From: Ferrovibrio sp046297895
Lineage (GTDB): Bacteria; Pseudomonadota; Alphaproteobacteria; Ferrovibrionales; Ferrovibrionaceae
Length of the DNA: 64,000 nt
Direction: 5' to 3'
Assembly: GCF_046297895.1 (NCBI RefSeq)
Contig: NZ_JBKBHC010000004.1
Span: 310,001-374,000 of the forward strand
The translations under genes and the position numbers were made by a program. Below the pieces are notes generated by a model. The model was not told where the DNA came from. It did no database searches and saw nothing but the letters and a program-made list of their open reading frames with translations. Below are positions 8,298 to 19,539 of this stretch, in pieces (position 1 is the first letter of the stretch; every line of letters begins with the position of its first letter).

Positions 8298-8306
8298 CTG
8301 TATAAT
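8278..8306 (+). promoter_or_regulatory. Sigma70-type promoter for lipA
   Basis: GTGTCA (8278-8283), 17 bases, then a consensus TATAAT (8301-8306), 45 bases before the lipA start. The -35 element overlaps the pdh-lpd terminator stem, so termination and initiation share DNA. Confidence 0.5.
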
Positions 8307-8351
8307 CCGCCGCGCTACCTCGGAATTCGGGGCCAGCAAAAGGATTGTATC

Positions 8352-9308
8352 GTGGTCGTCAACATCCATCCCGTTCCTGTCCGTCACCCCGAGAAGGCGC
8401 ACAAGCCCGACAAGCCGGTGCTGCGCAAGCCGGACTGGATCCGTGTCAAGGCGCCGACCTCGGAGGAAGCGGCCGAGACGCGCCGGCTGATGCGCGACCT
8501 GAAACTGCATACCGTCTGCGAGGAAGCGGCCTGCCCGAATCTGGGCGAATGCTGGAAGCAGAAACACGCCACCTTCATGATCCTGGGCGCGATCTGCACC
8601 CGCGCCTGTTCCTTCTGCAACGTAGCCACCGGGAAACCGCTGGCGGTGGATGCCGACGAGCCGCAGCATGTGGCCGAAGCAGTGGGGCAGCTTGGCCTGC
8701 ATCACGTGGTGATCACCTCGGTCGACCGCGACGACCTGGCCGATGGCGGCGCCTCGCAGTTCGTGCGGACGATTGAGGAAATCCGCAAGGCCTCGCCCGG
8801 TACCACTATCGAGATCCTAACGCCCGACTTCATCCGCAAGCCCGGCGCCATCGAAGCCGTGGTCGCGGCGAGGCCGGATGTGTTCAACCACAATCTTGAA
8901 ACCGTGCCGCGGCTTTATCCCACCATCCGGCCCGGCGCACGCTATTTCGCCTCGCTGCAACTGCTGGCGAAGGTGAAGGAACTTGATCCAACGATGTTCA
9001 CCAAGTCGGGCCTGATGGTAGGCCTGGGCGAGGAGAAGATCGAGATCATGCAGGTGATGGACGACCTGCGCGCCGCCGATGTGGATTTCCTCACCATCGG
9101 GCAATACCTGCAGCCGACCCGTAAGCATGCGGCGGTCGAACGTTTCGTCACGCCCGACGAGTTCGCCTCTTACACCACGATCGCCAATTCGAAAGGCTTC
9201 CTGATGGTGTCGGCGTCGCCGCTGACTCGCTCGTCGCATCATGCCGGCGCCGATTTCGCCCGACTGAAGGCGAACCGCGCTGCCCGGCTGGCACAGGCGG
9301 GAGCCTGA
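8352..9308 (+). CDS. lipA: Lipoyl synthase
   Basis: A 318-residue radical-SAM enzyme that inserts two sulfurs into octanoyl groups on lipoyl domains. The N-terminal auxiliary cluster ligands are in CEEAACPNLGEC (C-x4-C-x5-C), the radical-SAM cluster in CTRACSFC (C-x3-C-x2-C), and the C-terminal RSSHHA holds the Ser ligand. It begins with GTG; AAAGGA lies 8 bases upstream and no in-frame ATG is near. It follows the pdh operon, whose PdhB and PdhC are its substrates. The partner lipB is about 40 kb away in this window. Confidence 0.97.
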   Translation: MVVNIHPVPVRHPEKAHKPDKPVLRKPDWIRVKAPTSEEAAETRRLMRDLKLHTVCEEAACPNLGECWKQKHATFMILGAICTRACSFCNVATGKPLAVDADEPQHVAEAVGQLGLHHVVITSVDRDDLADGGASQFVRTIEEIRKASPGTTIEILTPDFIRKPGAIEAVVAARPDVFNHNLETVPRLYPTIRPGARYFASLQLLAKVKELDPTMFTKSGLMVGLGEEKIEIMQVMDDLRAADVDFLTIGQYLQPTRKHAAVERFVTPDEFASYTTIANSKGFLMVSASPLTRSSHHAGADFARLKANRAARLAQAGA

Positions 9309-9315
9309 CCGGGCC

Positions 9316-9792
9316 GTGCCCACCCACGCCGAAAAGCGTATTCTGCCCTATACGCCTGACCAGCTCTATGCACTGGTGGCAGGCGTTGAGCATTACCCGA
9401 AATTCCTGCCCTGGTGCCTGGGCGCGCGCATCCGCGAGCGCAGCGAGCGGCTGATGGTGGCCGACCTGATCATCGGCTTCAAAATGTTCCGCGAGCGCTT
9501 CACGTCGAAAGTGACGCTGAACCCGGAAGCAAAGCGGATCGACGTCGAGTACACCGACGGTCCGTTCAAATACCTGAAGAACCACTGGATATTCCTGCCG
9601 CACAGCCAGGGCTGCGAGATCGACTTCTATGTCGATTTCGAGTTCCGTTCCAAACTGCTGCAGAAAACCATCGAACTGTTGTTCAACGAGGCCGTCAGAC
9701 GCATGGTTGGCGCCTTTGAGACCCGGGCGCGGCAGCTTTACGGCGAGAATGGATTATCGCTGGCCCCTGGTGCTACGATAACGGCACTCTGA
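9316..9792 (+). CDS. COQ10/RatA-like START-domain protein
   Basis: A 158-residue protein of the polyketide-cyclase/COQ10 START family. Typical are the opening RILPYTPDQLYALVAGVEHYPKF, then LPWCLGARI, the strand-rich centre, and LLFNEAVRRMVGAFETRA at the end. Alphaproteobacterial members are often labelled RatA toxin but are closer to eukaryotic Coq10, a ubiquinone-binding chaperone of respiration. The start is GTG, 7 bases after lipA, so the two are probably co-transcribed. A respiratory-lipid role is the more likely reading; there is no antitoxin partner. Confidence 0.88.
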   Translation: MPTHAEKRILPYTPDQLYALVAGVEHYPKFLPWCLGARIRERSERLMVADLIIGFKMFRERFTSKVTLNPEAKRIDVEYTDGPFKYLKNHWIFLPHSQGCEIDFYVDFEFRSKLLQKTIELLFNEAVRRMVGAFETRARQLYGENGLSLAPGATITAL

Positions 9793-9851
9793 AACGCCCC
9801 GGACGTTCCATCCGGGTCCAGAACGGAGAGCCCGCCAGAACGGAGTGTCCG

Positions 9852-11291
9852 ATGGTTGCCCTGCCGACGCTTCCCAACATTTCGATGTCCGGCACCTTGC
9901 TGGAGCGCGGATTGCGCAGCCTGGTCGGCGCCTGGCGCGGCATTGCCGGTGGCGACGAGACGGCACAGCTTGGCCGTAGCGGGGAGTTGGATGCCAGGGA
10001 TATCGAGCGCCTGCACGGCCTGTTCAACGATTGTCTGGAGGCGCGAGGCGGTGAGGTTTCGGCGCGTGCCCGTGCGGCGGCGCTCGGGCGGTTGTATCTG
10101 GGGCTCAACGATAATGGTAAAGCCAGTTTCCTGAAGGTGCTGGCCAGTGGTTTCGGCGCCGACCCGGCATTGCTGGACAAAAAGATTGGCGACGTGCAGC
10201 AGGCTGCCGATCCAGCGGCGCGGCACAAGGCCGAGCGCAAATTGCGGCAGGCCCTGACTCCGCCGCGTCAGCGTCTGCTGACCCAGTTCACGGCACTGCC
10301 GCAGGGCGTGAAATTCCTGGTCGATCTGCGTGCCGATGCTTTGCGCTTCCGCAAGGAATCGCCGGAACTGGCCATCGTCGATGCCGACTTGGAAGACCTG
10401 TTCGTTGCCTGGTTTGATGTCGGTTTTCTGGAACTGCAGCGCATCTCGTGGAACAGCCCGGCGGCGTTGCTGGAAAAGCTGATCGCCTACGAAGCGGTGC
10501 ATGCCATCGAAAGCTGGGACGATCTGCGCAACCGACTGGATGCCGACCGGCGCTGCTATGCTTTCTTTCATCCGCGCATGCCGCTGGAACCCCTGATCTT
10601 CGTCGAGGTGGCGCTGGTGAAGGGCATCGCCGGCAACGTGCAGGCCCTGCTGGATCAGAGCCAGCCGGTGCTGGACCCGCGCGAGGCTGATACGGCGATC
10701 TTCTATTCGATCTCGAATACGCAGACCGGCCTGCGCGGCATTTCCTTCGGCAATTTCCTGATCAAGCGTGTGGTGGACGACCTGAGCCGCGAGCTGCCAC
10801 ATCTCAAACAGTTTTCGACGCTGTCGCCGATTCCGGGTTTCCGCGCCTGGCTGGACGAGACCATTGCCGAAGGCGCGCCCGATCTGGTGGAGGCAAAGGC
10901 GCGCGATCAATTGCGCGAGGCGCTAGGGCAGCGCTTCTCCAAGGGCATGCTGCCGGGCCTGTTGCAGGATCGCGGCTGGGTGGAGAATCCCGCGCTGGCC
11001 GATGCGCTCAAGCCTGTACTGCTCCGGCTCTGTGCGCGTTATCTGCTGACGGCCCAGGACAAGAGCGGCAAGCCGCGCGATCCGGTGGCGCGGTTTCACT
11101 TGAGCAACGGTGCGACCGTGCATCGACTGAACTGGCTGGGCGACCGTTCTAAAAACGGCCTGAAGCAGTCGGCCGGCATGATGGTGAATTACCTCTATCG
11201 TCTGGACGATATCGACCAGAACCACGAACGCTTCGTGCGCGACGGCGCTGTCGCGGCGTCTGGCGAGGTGCGGCGTCTGGCCGATCTTTAA
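9852..11291 (+). CDS. matA: Malonyl-CoA decarboxylase
   Basis: A 479-residue enzyme converting malonyl-CoA to acetyl-CoA and CO2. An N-terminal helical domain (to about residue 180) is followed by the GNAT-like catalytic domain with FFHPRMPLEPLIFVEVAL, SISNTQTGLRGISFGNFLIK, and near the C-terminus ARFHLSNGATVHRLNW, which contains the catalytic His of the family. The length is normal. It stands alone, without matB or a transporter next to it, and converges with cinA, whose stop overlaps by 4 bases at 11288-11291. The symbol follows rhizobial usage. Confidence 0.93.
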   Translation: MVALPTLPNISMSGTLLERGLRSLVGAWRGIAGGDETAQLGRSGELDARDIERLHGLFNDCLEARGGEVSARARAAALGRLYLGLNDNGKASFLKVLASGFGADPALLDKKIGDVQQAADPAARHKAERKLRQALTPPRQRLLTQFTALPQGVKFLVDLRADALRFRKESPELAIVDADLEDLFVAWFDVGFLELQRISWNSPAALLEKLIAYEAVHAIESWDDLRNRLDADRRCYAFFHPRMPLEPLIFVEVALVKGIAGNVQALLDQSQPVLDPREADTAIFYSISNTQTGLRGISFGNFLIKRVVDDLSRELPHLKQFSTLSPIPGFRAWLDETIAEGAPDLVEAKARDQLREALGQRFSKGMLPGLLQDRGWVENPALADALKPVLLRLCARYLLTAQDKSGKPRDPVARFHLSNGATVHRLNWLGDRSKNGLKQSAGMMVNYLYRLDDIDQNHERFVRDGAVAASGEVRRLADL

Positions 11292-11797
11292 TCGGCGGCG
11301 GCCACCATCTGCTTCAGCATCTCGTCCGCCAGCGTGAGGGCGTCCTCGACGGTGGCGGTGCGCACGGCGGCGCGGCCGATATCGCCATAGGTCATGCGCT
11401 GGTGCATGGTTTCCTGCCCCGTGCCTGCCACGGCGATATGCACAAGGCCGACAGGTTTCTCAACGCTGCCGCCGCCCGGGCCGGCGATGCCGGTACAGGC
11501 GATGGCGATATCGGCCTCGCTTTTGCGCAGGCAGCCTTCTGCCATGGCGCGCGCCACGGCTTCAGAAACGGCGCCATGACCGGCGATGATTTCGGCCGGC
11601 ACGCCCAGTGAGGCCGATTTTGCGGCATTGGAATAGGTGACGAAGCCGCGTTCGAATACATCCGACGAACCCGCGATTTCAGTCAGCGTCGCGGCGATCA
11701 GTCCGCCGGTGCAGGATTCCGCCGTCGCCAGCATGGCGCCATGCCGGCGGCATTCGGCCAGCAGGCTCTCGGCAAGTCGCAGCAGGGTATCGTCCAT
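11288..11797 (-). CDS. pncC: CinA C-terminal domain protein (nicotinamide-nucleotide amidohydrolase, PncC-type)
   Basis: A protein of about 169 residues consisting only of the CinA C-terminal domain, which deamidates NMN to NaMN. Motifs are LATAESCTGGLI near residue 25 with the catalytic Ser and Thr, VTYSNAAKSASLGV, and ACTGIAGPGGGS. The start at 11797 (MDDTLLRLAESL) is preferred because upstream codons lie inside pgpA in another frame. It is last in the minus-strand group ispDF-pgpA-pncC, 4 bases after the pgpA stop. Confidence 0.92.
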   Translation of the reverse strand: MDDTLLRLAESLLAECRRHGAMLATAESCTGGLIAATLTEIAGSSDVFERGFVTYSNAAKSASLGVPAEIIAGHGAVSEAVARAMAEGCLRKSEADIAIACTGIAGPGGGSVEKPVGLVHIAVAGTGQETMHQRMTYGDIGRAAVRTATVEDALTLADEMLKQMVAAAD

Positions 11798-11801
11798 CGC
11801 A

Positions 11802-12260
11802 TCACCACCAGAAATGAGCCAACGCCAGCATGACCCCCATGCCATACAGGCCGGCCAGCAGATCGTCGACCAACACGCCATGGGCGCCATGCAGGTTGCG
11901 GTCGGCCCAGCAGACGGGCCAGATTTTCGTGATATCGAAAAACCTGAAGACGACAAATCCGATCAGATACAGCAGGGGATCGAGCGGTACAAAGGCCAGC
12001 GTCAGCCATTGGCCGGCTACCTCGTCGATCACGATCTCGCCCGGATCCTCGCCGGGCCAGTGCGACAGATATTCCCGAATGGCCCATAGCGATAGCAGCG
12101 AAAGTAGCGTCGCGGCGACAACCAGCGCCCAAGGACCACCTGCATACTGGATCGCCCACGCAAAGGGCAGGGCACCGACCGAGCCCCAGGTGCCCGGCGC
12201 CTTCGGCATCCTTCCCAGGCCGAACCATGTGCAAAGCAGGAAGGCAAGGCGGCGTGGCAT
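11802..12260 (-). CDS. pgpA: Phosphatidylglycerophosphatase A
   Basis: A membrane protein of about 152 residues that dephosphorylates phosphatidylglycerophosphate. GLGRMPKAPGTWGS and IVIDEVAGQWLTL are the acidic/Gly motifs of the family, and four hydrophobic segments are visible. The ATG at 12260 shares its A with the ispDF stop (TGATG), indicating translational coupling. Longer in-frame starts read only ispDF antisense-frame residues. Confidence 0.93.
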   Translation of the reverse strand: MPRRLAFLLCTWFGLGRMPKAPGTWGSVGALPFAWAIQYAGGPWALVVAATLLSLLSLWAIREYLSHWPGEDPGEIVIDEVAGQWLTLAFVPLDPLLYLIGFVVFRFFDITKIWPVCWADRNLHGAHGVLVDDLLAGLYGMGVMLALAHFWW

Positions 12261-13429
12261 CAGGCGGGCAGGCGGATCGTGGCAATGGCCTGGGCGGCAA
12301 TCCCTTCGCGCCGGCCGGTGAAGCCAAGCTTCTCCGTCGTTGTCGCCTTCACGCTCACACGATCTGCAGCGATGCCAAGGATGCCGGCGATGCGTACGCG
12401 GATCGCATCGCGATGCGGACCGATTTTTGGCGCCTCGCAGATGATCGTGACATCGCAATGGGCGATGACGCCGCCGCGTTGAACCACCCTCTCGGCGGCG
12501 TGACGCAGGAAGGCGGCTGAGTCGGCATTCTTCCAGCGCGCATCGGAAGGCGGAAAATGTTGGCCGATATCGCCATCGGCCAGGGCGCCAAGGATCGCAT
12601 CGGTCAGGGCGTGCAGGGCCACATCGGCGTCTGAATGGCCGGCCAGGCCGCGCTCATGGGCGATCTCGATACCGCCGATCATCAGCTTGCGGCCGGGCTG
12701 GTCGCTGAAGGCATGCACATCGAAACCCTGGCCGGTGCGAATATCGGCCAATTGCATCATCAGCTGCCGTTCAGCGCGGGCGAAGTCGGCTGGTTCGGTC
12801 ACCTTGAAATTCTCCTCCTCCCCGGGGACCAGACGTACGCCCAGGCCGGCATGTTCCGCCACCGCGGCATCGTCGGTAAGGGCCAGGCCGGCGCTCTGGC
12901 GGTGCGCGATCAGAATGTCGTTGAAACGGAAGGCCTGGGGGGTCTGCGCCCGCCAAAGACCCTGGCGCTCGGCTCCGCTGCGGGCCAGGCCCTGGCCATC
13001 CCGTTTCAGGGTATCAACGACGGGGATGGCCAGAATGGCGCCTGGCGCCTGTTTGAGCATTTCCAGCAGCGCATCGATCCTGTCTTGCCGAAGAAATGGG
13101 CGGGCCGCATCGTGAATCAGCACGGAAAGGGGCTGATCCTGGGCCAGGGCCTCCAATCCAAGCCGGACGCTATCCTGCCGCGCCGCGCCGCCCAGGCAGG
13201 GCGGCATCAGGCGCTGGGATTCCTCGAGGCCTTTTGTCGCGGCGCGGTACTCTTCCACATCGCCAGGGTGGATCACGACCATGACCCGTGCTATTGCCCC
13301 GTGGGCCAGGAACGCATCGATGCTGTGCCGGAGTAAGGGTTTCCCCCCAAGCATCTGGTATTGCTTTGGTTTTTCCCCACCTGCACGGCTTCCGCGGCCA
13401 GCGGCGACAATCAGGGCGATCACGGTCAT
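12260..13429 (-). CDS. ispDF: Bifunctional IspD/IspF isoprenoid enzyme
   Basis: A 389-residue fusion in the MEP pathway. The N-terminal IspD part (1 to about 225) opens with IVAAGRGSRAGGEKPKQY, the CTP-binding loop, and makes CDP-methylerythritol. The C-terminal IspF part (about 230-389) has TGQGFDVHAF with metal-binding Asp and His, followed by HSDADVALHALTDAILGA, and cyclises the phosphorylated product to MEcPP. The fusion is normal in alphaproteobacteria. It is divergent from dusB across about 150 bases, which contain a CGGATT-T-AATCCG palindrome at 13491-13503. Confidence 0.96.
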   Translation of the reverse strand: MTVIALIVAAGRGSRAGGEKPKQYQMLGGKPLLRHSIDAFLAHGAIARVMVVIHPGDVEEYRAATKGLEESQRLMPPCLGGAARQDSVRLGLEALAQDQPLSVLIHDAARPFLRQDRIDALLEMLKQAPGAILAIPVVDTLKRDGQGLARSGAERQGLWRAQTPQAFRFNDILIAHRQSAGLALTDDAAVAEHAGLGVRLVPGEEENFKVTEPADFARAERQLMMQLADIRTGQGFDVHAFSDQPGRKLMIGGIEIAHERGLAGHSDADVALHALTDAILGALADGDIGQHFPPSDARWKNADSAAFLRHAAERVVQRGGVIAHCDVTIICEAPKIGPHRDAIRVRIAGILGIAADRVSVKATTTEKLGFTGRREGIAAQAIATIRLPA

Positions 13430-13582
13430 GACGGCACCCTAGCCTGAGCCGGCGAGACCGGCAAAGGTTTGCCCAATTGCCATCCGAAGGCGGATTTAAT
13501 CCGGTCGCGGAATGATGTTGCAGCGCAGTAAGAAACCGCCTAGAGTGAACAACAACTGGGCACCCAGCAATGTGTGCAAAAA

Positions 13583-14569
13583 ATGAGCATAAAGATTGGT
13601 CCCGTCTCCATTGAAGACCCCGTCATCCTGGCGCCGATGTCAGGGGTCACCGACCTGCCGTTCCGCCGCCTCGTGAAGAGAAGCGGTGCGGGGCTTGTCG
13701 TGTCTGAAATGATCGCCTCGGAGGCGATGGTACGCGCCTCGCGCCAATCGCTGAAGATGGCGGAAAATGCACCGGAAGAGTTTCCGATGTCGGTGCAACT
13801 GGCCGGTTGCGAGGGCCATGTGATGGCCGAAGCTGCGAAGCTGAATGAAGACAAGGGCGCCGCCATCATCGACATCAACATGGGCTGTCCGGTCAAGAAG
13901 GTGGTCAACGGCCACGCCGGTTCGGCGCTGATGCGCGACCTGCAGCATGCCAAAGGCCTGCTGACCTCTACGGTGAAAGCCGTGAAGCTGCCGGTTACGC
14001 TGAAGATGCGCACCGGCTGGGACGAGGCGAACCGCAACGCGCCGGAACTGGCGCGCATCGCGGAGGGCGAGGGCATCCGGATGCTCACCGTGCACGGCCG
14101 CACGCGCAACCAGATGTATAACGGCCGCGCCGACTGGGCCTTCGTGCGCAAGGTGAAGGAAGTGGTTTCGATCCCGGTGATCGTGAATGGCGATATCACA
14201 ACGCTTGAGGAGGCGCGCGAGGCGCTGACGCAATCGGGTGCCGATGGCGTGATGATTGGCCGTGGCGCCTATGGCCGGCCGTGGTTCCTGCGCCAGGTGA
14301 TGGACTTTCTGAAATCAGGGACACGCCTGCCCGATCCACCGCTGCATGAGCAGCGCGACATGGTGCTTGAGCATTATGACGCGATGCTGGTGCATTACGG
14401 TACCCAGACTGGACTGAAGATCGCCCGTAAGCATGTGGCCTGGTATTCCAAGGGACTGCCGGGCTCGGCCGAATTCCGCACTCGCATCATGCAGCTCGAC
14501 GAAGCAGAGCAGGTGCGCCAGGCAGTACGCGATTTCTACGCGCCGCAACTCGACAGGATCGCCGCCTGA
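13583..14569 (+). CDS. dusB: tRNA-dihydrouridine synthase (NifR3 type)
   Basis: A flavoenzyme of about 328 residues that reduces tRNA uridine. Motifs are ILAPMSGVTDLPFR at the start, the catalytic INMGCPVKKVVNGHAGSALM near residue 100, TLKMRTGWD, and VNGDITTLEEA with MIGRGAYGRPW at the FMN phosphate site. The ATG at 13583 gives the usual MSIKIG opening; a GTG nine bases earlier is possible, and neither has a clear ribosome site. As in many alphaproteobacteria it heads the nifR3-ntrB-ntrC operon. Its stop overlaps the ntrB start (TGATG). Confidence 0.94.
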   Translation: MSIKIGPVSIEDPVILAPMSGVTDLPFRRLVKRSGAGLVVSEMIASEAMVRASRQSLKMAENAPEEFPMSVQLAGCEGHVMAEAAKLNEDKGAAIIDINMGCPVKKVVNGHAGSALMRDLQHAKGLLTSTVKAVKLPVTLKMRTGWDEANRNAPELARIAEGEGIRMLTVHGRTRNQMYNGRADWAFVRKVKEVVSIPVIVNGDITTLEEAREALTQSGADGVMIGRGAYGRPWFLRQVMDFLKSGTRLPDPPLHEQRDMVLEHYDAMLVHYGTQTGLKIARKHVAWYSKGLPGSAEFRTRIMQLDEAEQVRQAVRDFYAPQLDRIAA

Positions 14570-15689
14570 TGCAGCCTGTCGAGCACCAGATCGAGATGCC
14601 GCCGATCGATGCCGCGCAGGTGCTTGGTGCCATCCCCAATCCAATCCTCGTGATCGGACGGCAGGGTGACATAACCTATGCCAACCCTGCCGCCGAACAA
14701 TTTTTCGATTCCGGCGCCGCCGTGCTGTGCCGGCAGAACCTGCGCGATCTGGTGCCGTTCGGAAGCCCGGTCCTGCAACTGGTCAGCCAGGTTTTCCGTG
14801 AGCGTTACAGCGTGTCGGAATACGATGTCGATCTTGGTTCGCCGCGCCTGGGCGAACGTCTGGTCGATGTGCAGATCTCGCCGGTACCGGAAGCGCCAGA
14901 TCACGTGATCGTCCGCTTCGACGAGCGCAGCATGGCAGCCAAGATCGGTCGTGCCCTGACCCATCGTGGTGCCGCGCGCTCGGTTACTGGTATGGCGGCG
15001 GTGCTGGCCCATGAAGTAAAAAACCCCTTGAGCGGCATCCGCGGCGCCGCACAGCTGCTGGAGCTGAATGCCAGCCAGGCCGATCGCGAGCTGACGCGCC
15101 TGATCTGCGATGAGACGGATCGCATCTGCGCCCTGGTCGACAGCATGGAGGTGTTTTCCGACAAACGCCCGATCGAGCGCGGCCCGGTAAACATCCATCA
15201 GGTTCTGGAGCATGTGCGCAAGGTTGCGCAGGCTGGCTTCGCCAAGAATATCCGCTTCGCCGAACGCTATGACCCGTCTCTGCCGCCGGTTTATGGCAAT
15301 CGCGACCAGTTGGTGCAGGTGTTCCTCAATCTGGTGAAAAATGCCGCCGAGGCGATTGGCGACGACACGGGTGGCGAGATCGTGCTGACAACGGCCTACC
15401 GCCATGGCGTGCGTCTGGCTGTCCGTGGTTCGCGCGACAGGTTGCATCTGCCGTTGGAAGTTTCGGTCCAGGACAATGGCCCCGGCGTGCCGGAAGACAT
15501 CCGGCCTCATCTCTTTGACCCCTTTGTGACAACCAAGGTTAGCGGTTCTGGCCTCGGTCTTGCATTGGTTGCCAAGATCATCGGCGACCATGGCGGCGTA
15601 ATTGAATGCGACAGCCGCCCGCGCCGTACCGTTTTCAGTGCGCGTTTGCCGGTCCACAACCCGGCCGTGGAAGCATCCGGAGAGTCTGA

Positions 15690-15693
<4 letters not shown>
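14569..15693 (+). CDS. ntrB: Nitrogen regulation sensor kinase NtrB
   Basis: A 374-residue cytosolic kinase/phosphatase that phosphorylates NtrC under nitrogen limitation, normally under PII control. It has a PAS domain (about 18-120, NPILVIGRQGDITYAN), the H-box VLAHEVKNPLSGIRG with phospho-acceptor His148, and an HATPase domain with FLNLVKNAAEAI, DNGPGVP and GSGLGLALV. There are no membrane segments, as expected. It overlaps ntrC by 4 bases. Confidence 0.96.
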
Positions 15694-17138
<1,445 letters not shown>

Positions 17139-17215
17139 AGGGGTATTCCGACAGGTGCTAGCCCGGCCCGGCTGGGCTATGATCACCGGATGTTCCGGCC
17201 CTTGATTCATCAGTC

Positions 17216-19537
17216 ATGACCGACGAGACGATCCATGCTGCCGATGCGCAGCCGGCGGGGTCTGCATCGGTGCGCCTGCTGCGCCGGTGGTTCGACTGGT
17301 TCCGGCGCCGCCGGCTGATCCGTCACCTGGAGATTTCGCTGGCGATCGCGGCTGTGGTTGCCGGTACGCTCACCTATCTGGCCATGACGCCGGGCACCAC
17401 GCGGGAACTGACACCCCGCGATGTCCAGATCCTGCTGCTGACCGATCTGGTGATCCTGCTGGGCCTGACCAGTCTGGTGGCACGGCGGCTGGTGGTGTTG
17501 TGGATGCAGCGGCGCCGCGGTGCGGCAGGATCACGGCTGCATGCCCGTATGGTGATGATGTTCGCCGCCGTGACCGCATTGCCTACCGTCATGATGACGG
17601 TTTTCGCCGTGCTGTTCTTCAATCTGGGTCTGCAGACGTGGTTCAGCGAAAGGGTCAATTCGGCGGTGAAGGCATCGGTGGCGATTGCCGAGGCCTATAT
17701 CCAGGAACACCGCAAGACCATCCGGGCCGATGTTCTGGCAATGGCCGTCGACCTGAACCGCGAAGCGCCGCGCCTGACACGCAATCCCTACGCTTTCCAG
17801 CAGGCCGTCCGTCAGTTGTCTCGTCTTCGTGGATTGGGGGAGGCCATCGTTTTCACCTCTACGGGCGAAATTCTTGCCAGGAATGAGCTCAGCCTGCTGA
17901 TGGAATTCGATCGCATTCCCACCCGCGCCCTGCTGGATGCCAATGCCGGCCAGGTCATTTTCATTACGGCTGAAACCGACGACCGGGTGCGGGCCTTGGT
18001 TCGACTGGACGGTTATCTGGACGCCTATCTGTATGTCGGGCGGTTCATCGACGCGAAAGTGCTAGGAGAGCTTGAACGAACACGGTTGGCCGCCCAGCAA
18101 TACAATCGCCTTGAACAGGCGCGCTCGGCCCTTGAAATCAATTTCGCCATCCTGTTCCTGCTGATCTCGCTATTGCTGTTGCTCGCCGCGATCTGGTTTG
18201 CGTTGCTCATCGCCAACCGACTGGTGGCGCCGATCGGCGAAGTGGTGGGTGCAGCCGAACGTATCCGCAGCGGAGACCTCACCGCGCGCGTGACCGAGCG
18301 TGCCGACGATGACGAAATCGCCACCCTGGGCCGCACCTTCAACCGCATGACAGGCCAGCTCGCCGCGCAGCAGGCCGAACTGATCGCTGCCAATCGCCAA
18401 CTTGATGAACGGCGCCGTTTCACTGAAACGGTGCTCGGTGGAGTCTCGGCCGGTGTGATCGGTATCGACCCGCAGGGAATGGTCACCCTGCCGAATCCCT
18501 CGGCGCAGGCGATGCTGCAGAAAAGCTTTGACGAGATGGTGGGACGGCCCTTCGCCGAGGTTGCGCCTGAAATGGCCGGGCTTTACGAACGTCTGGCGGG
18601 GAGCACAAGCGAAGCGGTCGAACGCGGCCAGGTGATCGTGTCGCGGCCCGATGGAAACCGGACCCTGCTTGTGCGGATCGCCCGGGAATCGACTGGCAAC
18701 GAACTGCTTGGTTATGTCGCCACGTTCGATGATGTCAGCGAACTGATGGCGGCGCAGCGCAATGCCGCCTGGGCCGATATTGCCCGCCGCATCGCTCATG
18801 AAATCAAGAACCCGCTGACCCCGATCCAGCTTTCCGCCGAACGGCTCAAACGCAAGTATCTGAAGGAAGTGCAGACGGATCCGGAGATTTTCTCGCAATG
18901 CACCGACACGATCATCCGCCAGGTGGGCGATATCGGCCGTATGGTGGATGAATTCTCTACCTTTGCCCGGATGCCGCGGCCGGTCTACCGGGAAGAGGAC
19001 CTGGGACAACTGGTGCGCCAGGGCGTATTCATGCAGCAGGTGGCGCGCAACGATATCCGGTTCGAAAGTTTTGTTCCCGCCGATCCTGTGCATCTGAGCT
19101 GCGATGCACGGCAGATCGCCCAGGTGCTGACCAACATCCTGCAGAATGCAATAGACGCAATCGATGGCCGCGAACGCCACGCTGGCGAAAGCCTACCCGC
19201 GGGCCAGATTACGGTCTCGCTGACGGTAGCGTCCGGGGCGGCGGAAATCGCCGTGCAGGATAATGGCCGGGGCTTGCCGGCCGAGAACCGGGAGCGGTTG
19301 TTCGAGCCCTATGTGACGACCCGCAGCAAAGGCACAGGGCTGGGGCTGGCGATCGTAAAGAAGATCATCGAGGAACATGGCGGCAGCATCACCCTGACGG
19401 ACGTTGCGGCAGTTGATCCGGCAGGCGGAAGTGGTAGCTTGGCGCGGATTCGCCTGCCGCATCTTGTTGTCGGTCATCCCGATGCGGCCGAGCCGGGCGC
19501 CCAGGCAGAGACGGGCCGTATAGTTAGGATCGAGTAG
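17216..19537 (+). CDS. ntrY: Membrane sensor kinase NtrY
   Basis: A 773-residue kinase of the NtrYX system, linked to nitrogen, redox and envelope control in alphaproteobacteria. Membrane segments are visible near residues 40-60, 75-95, 110-135 and 305-330, with a large extracytoplasmic loop between the third and fourth. HAMP, PAS and the H-box RRIAHEIKNPLTPIQLSAER (phospho-acceptor His528) follow, then an HATPase domain with GTGLGLAIVKKI. It starts 77 bases after ntrC and ends 2 bases before ntrX. Confidence 0.96.
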   Translation: MTDETIHAADAQPAGSASVRLLRRWFDWFRRRRLIRHLEISLAIAAVVAGTLTYLAMTPGTTRELTPRDVQILLLTDLVILLGLTSLVARRLVVLWMQRRRGAAGSRLHARMVMMFAAVTALPTVMMTVFAVLFFNLGLQTWFSERVNSAVKASVAIAEAYIQEHRKTIRADVLAMAVDLNREAPRLTRNPYAFQQAVRQLSRLRGLGEAIVFTSTGEILARNELSLLMEFDRIPTRALLDANAGQVIFITAETDDRVRALVRLDGYLDAYLYVGRFIDAKVLGELERTRLAAQQYNRLEQARSALEINFAILFLLISLLLLLAAIWFALLIANRLVAPIGEVVGAAERIRSGDLTARVTERADDDEIATLGRTFNRMTGQLAAQQAELIAANRQLDERRRFTETVLGGVSAGVIGIDPQGMVTLPNPSAQAMLQKSFDEMVGRPFAEVAPEMAGLYERLAGSTSEAVERGQVIVSRPDGNRTLLVRIARESTGNELLGYVATFDDVSELMAAQRNAAWADIARRIAHEIKNPLTPIQLSAERLKRKYLKEVQTDPEIFSQCTDTIIRQVGDIGRMVDEFSTFARMPRPVYREEDLGQLVRQGVFMQQVARNDIRFESFVPADPVHLSCDARQIAQVLTNILQNAIDAIDGRERHAGESLPAGQITVSLTVASGAAEIAVQDNGRGLPAENRERLFEPYVTTRSKGTGLGLAIVKKIIEEHGGSITLTDVAAVDPAGGSGSLARIRLPHLVVGHPDAAEPGAQAETGRIVRIE

Positions 19538-19539
19538 CC

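Noticed and set aside
9316..9792. RatA toxin of a toxin-antitoxin pair
   Set aside because: No antitoxin-like gene is next to it; the sequence and lipA linkage fit the COQ10-like START role better.
13430..13573. Sigma54 (-24/-12) promoter before dusB-ntrBC
   Set aside because: I found no GG-N10-GC element with proper flanks in the divergent gap.
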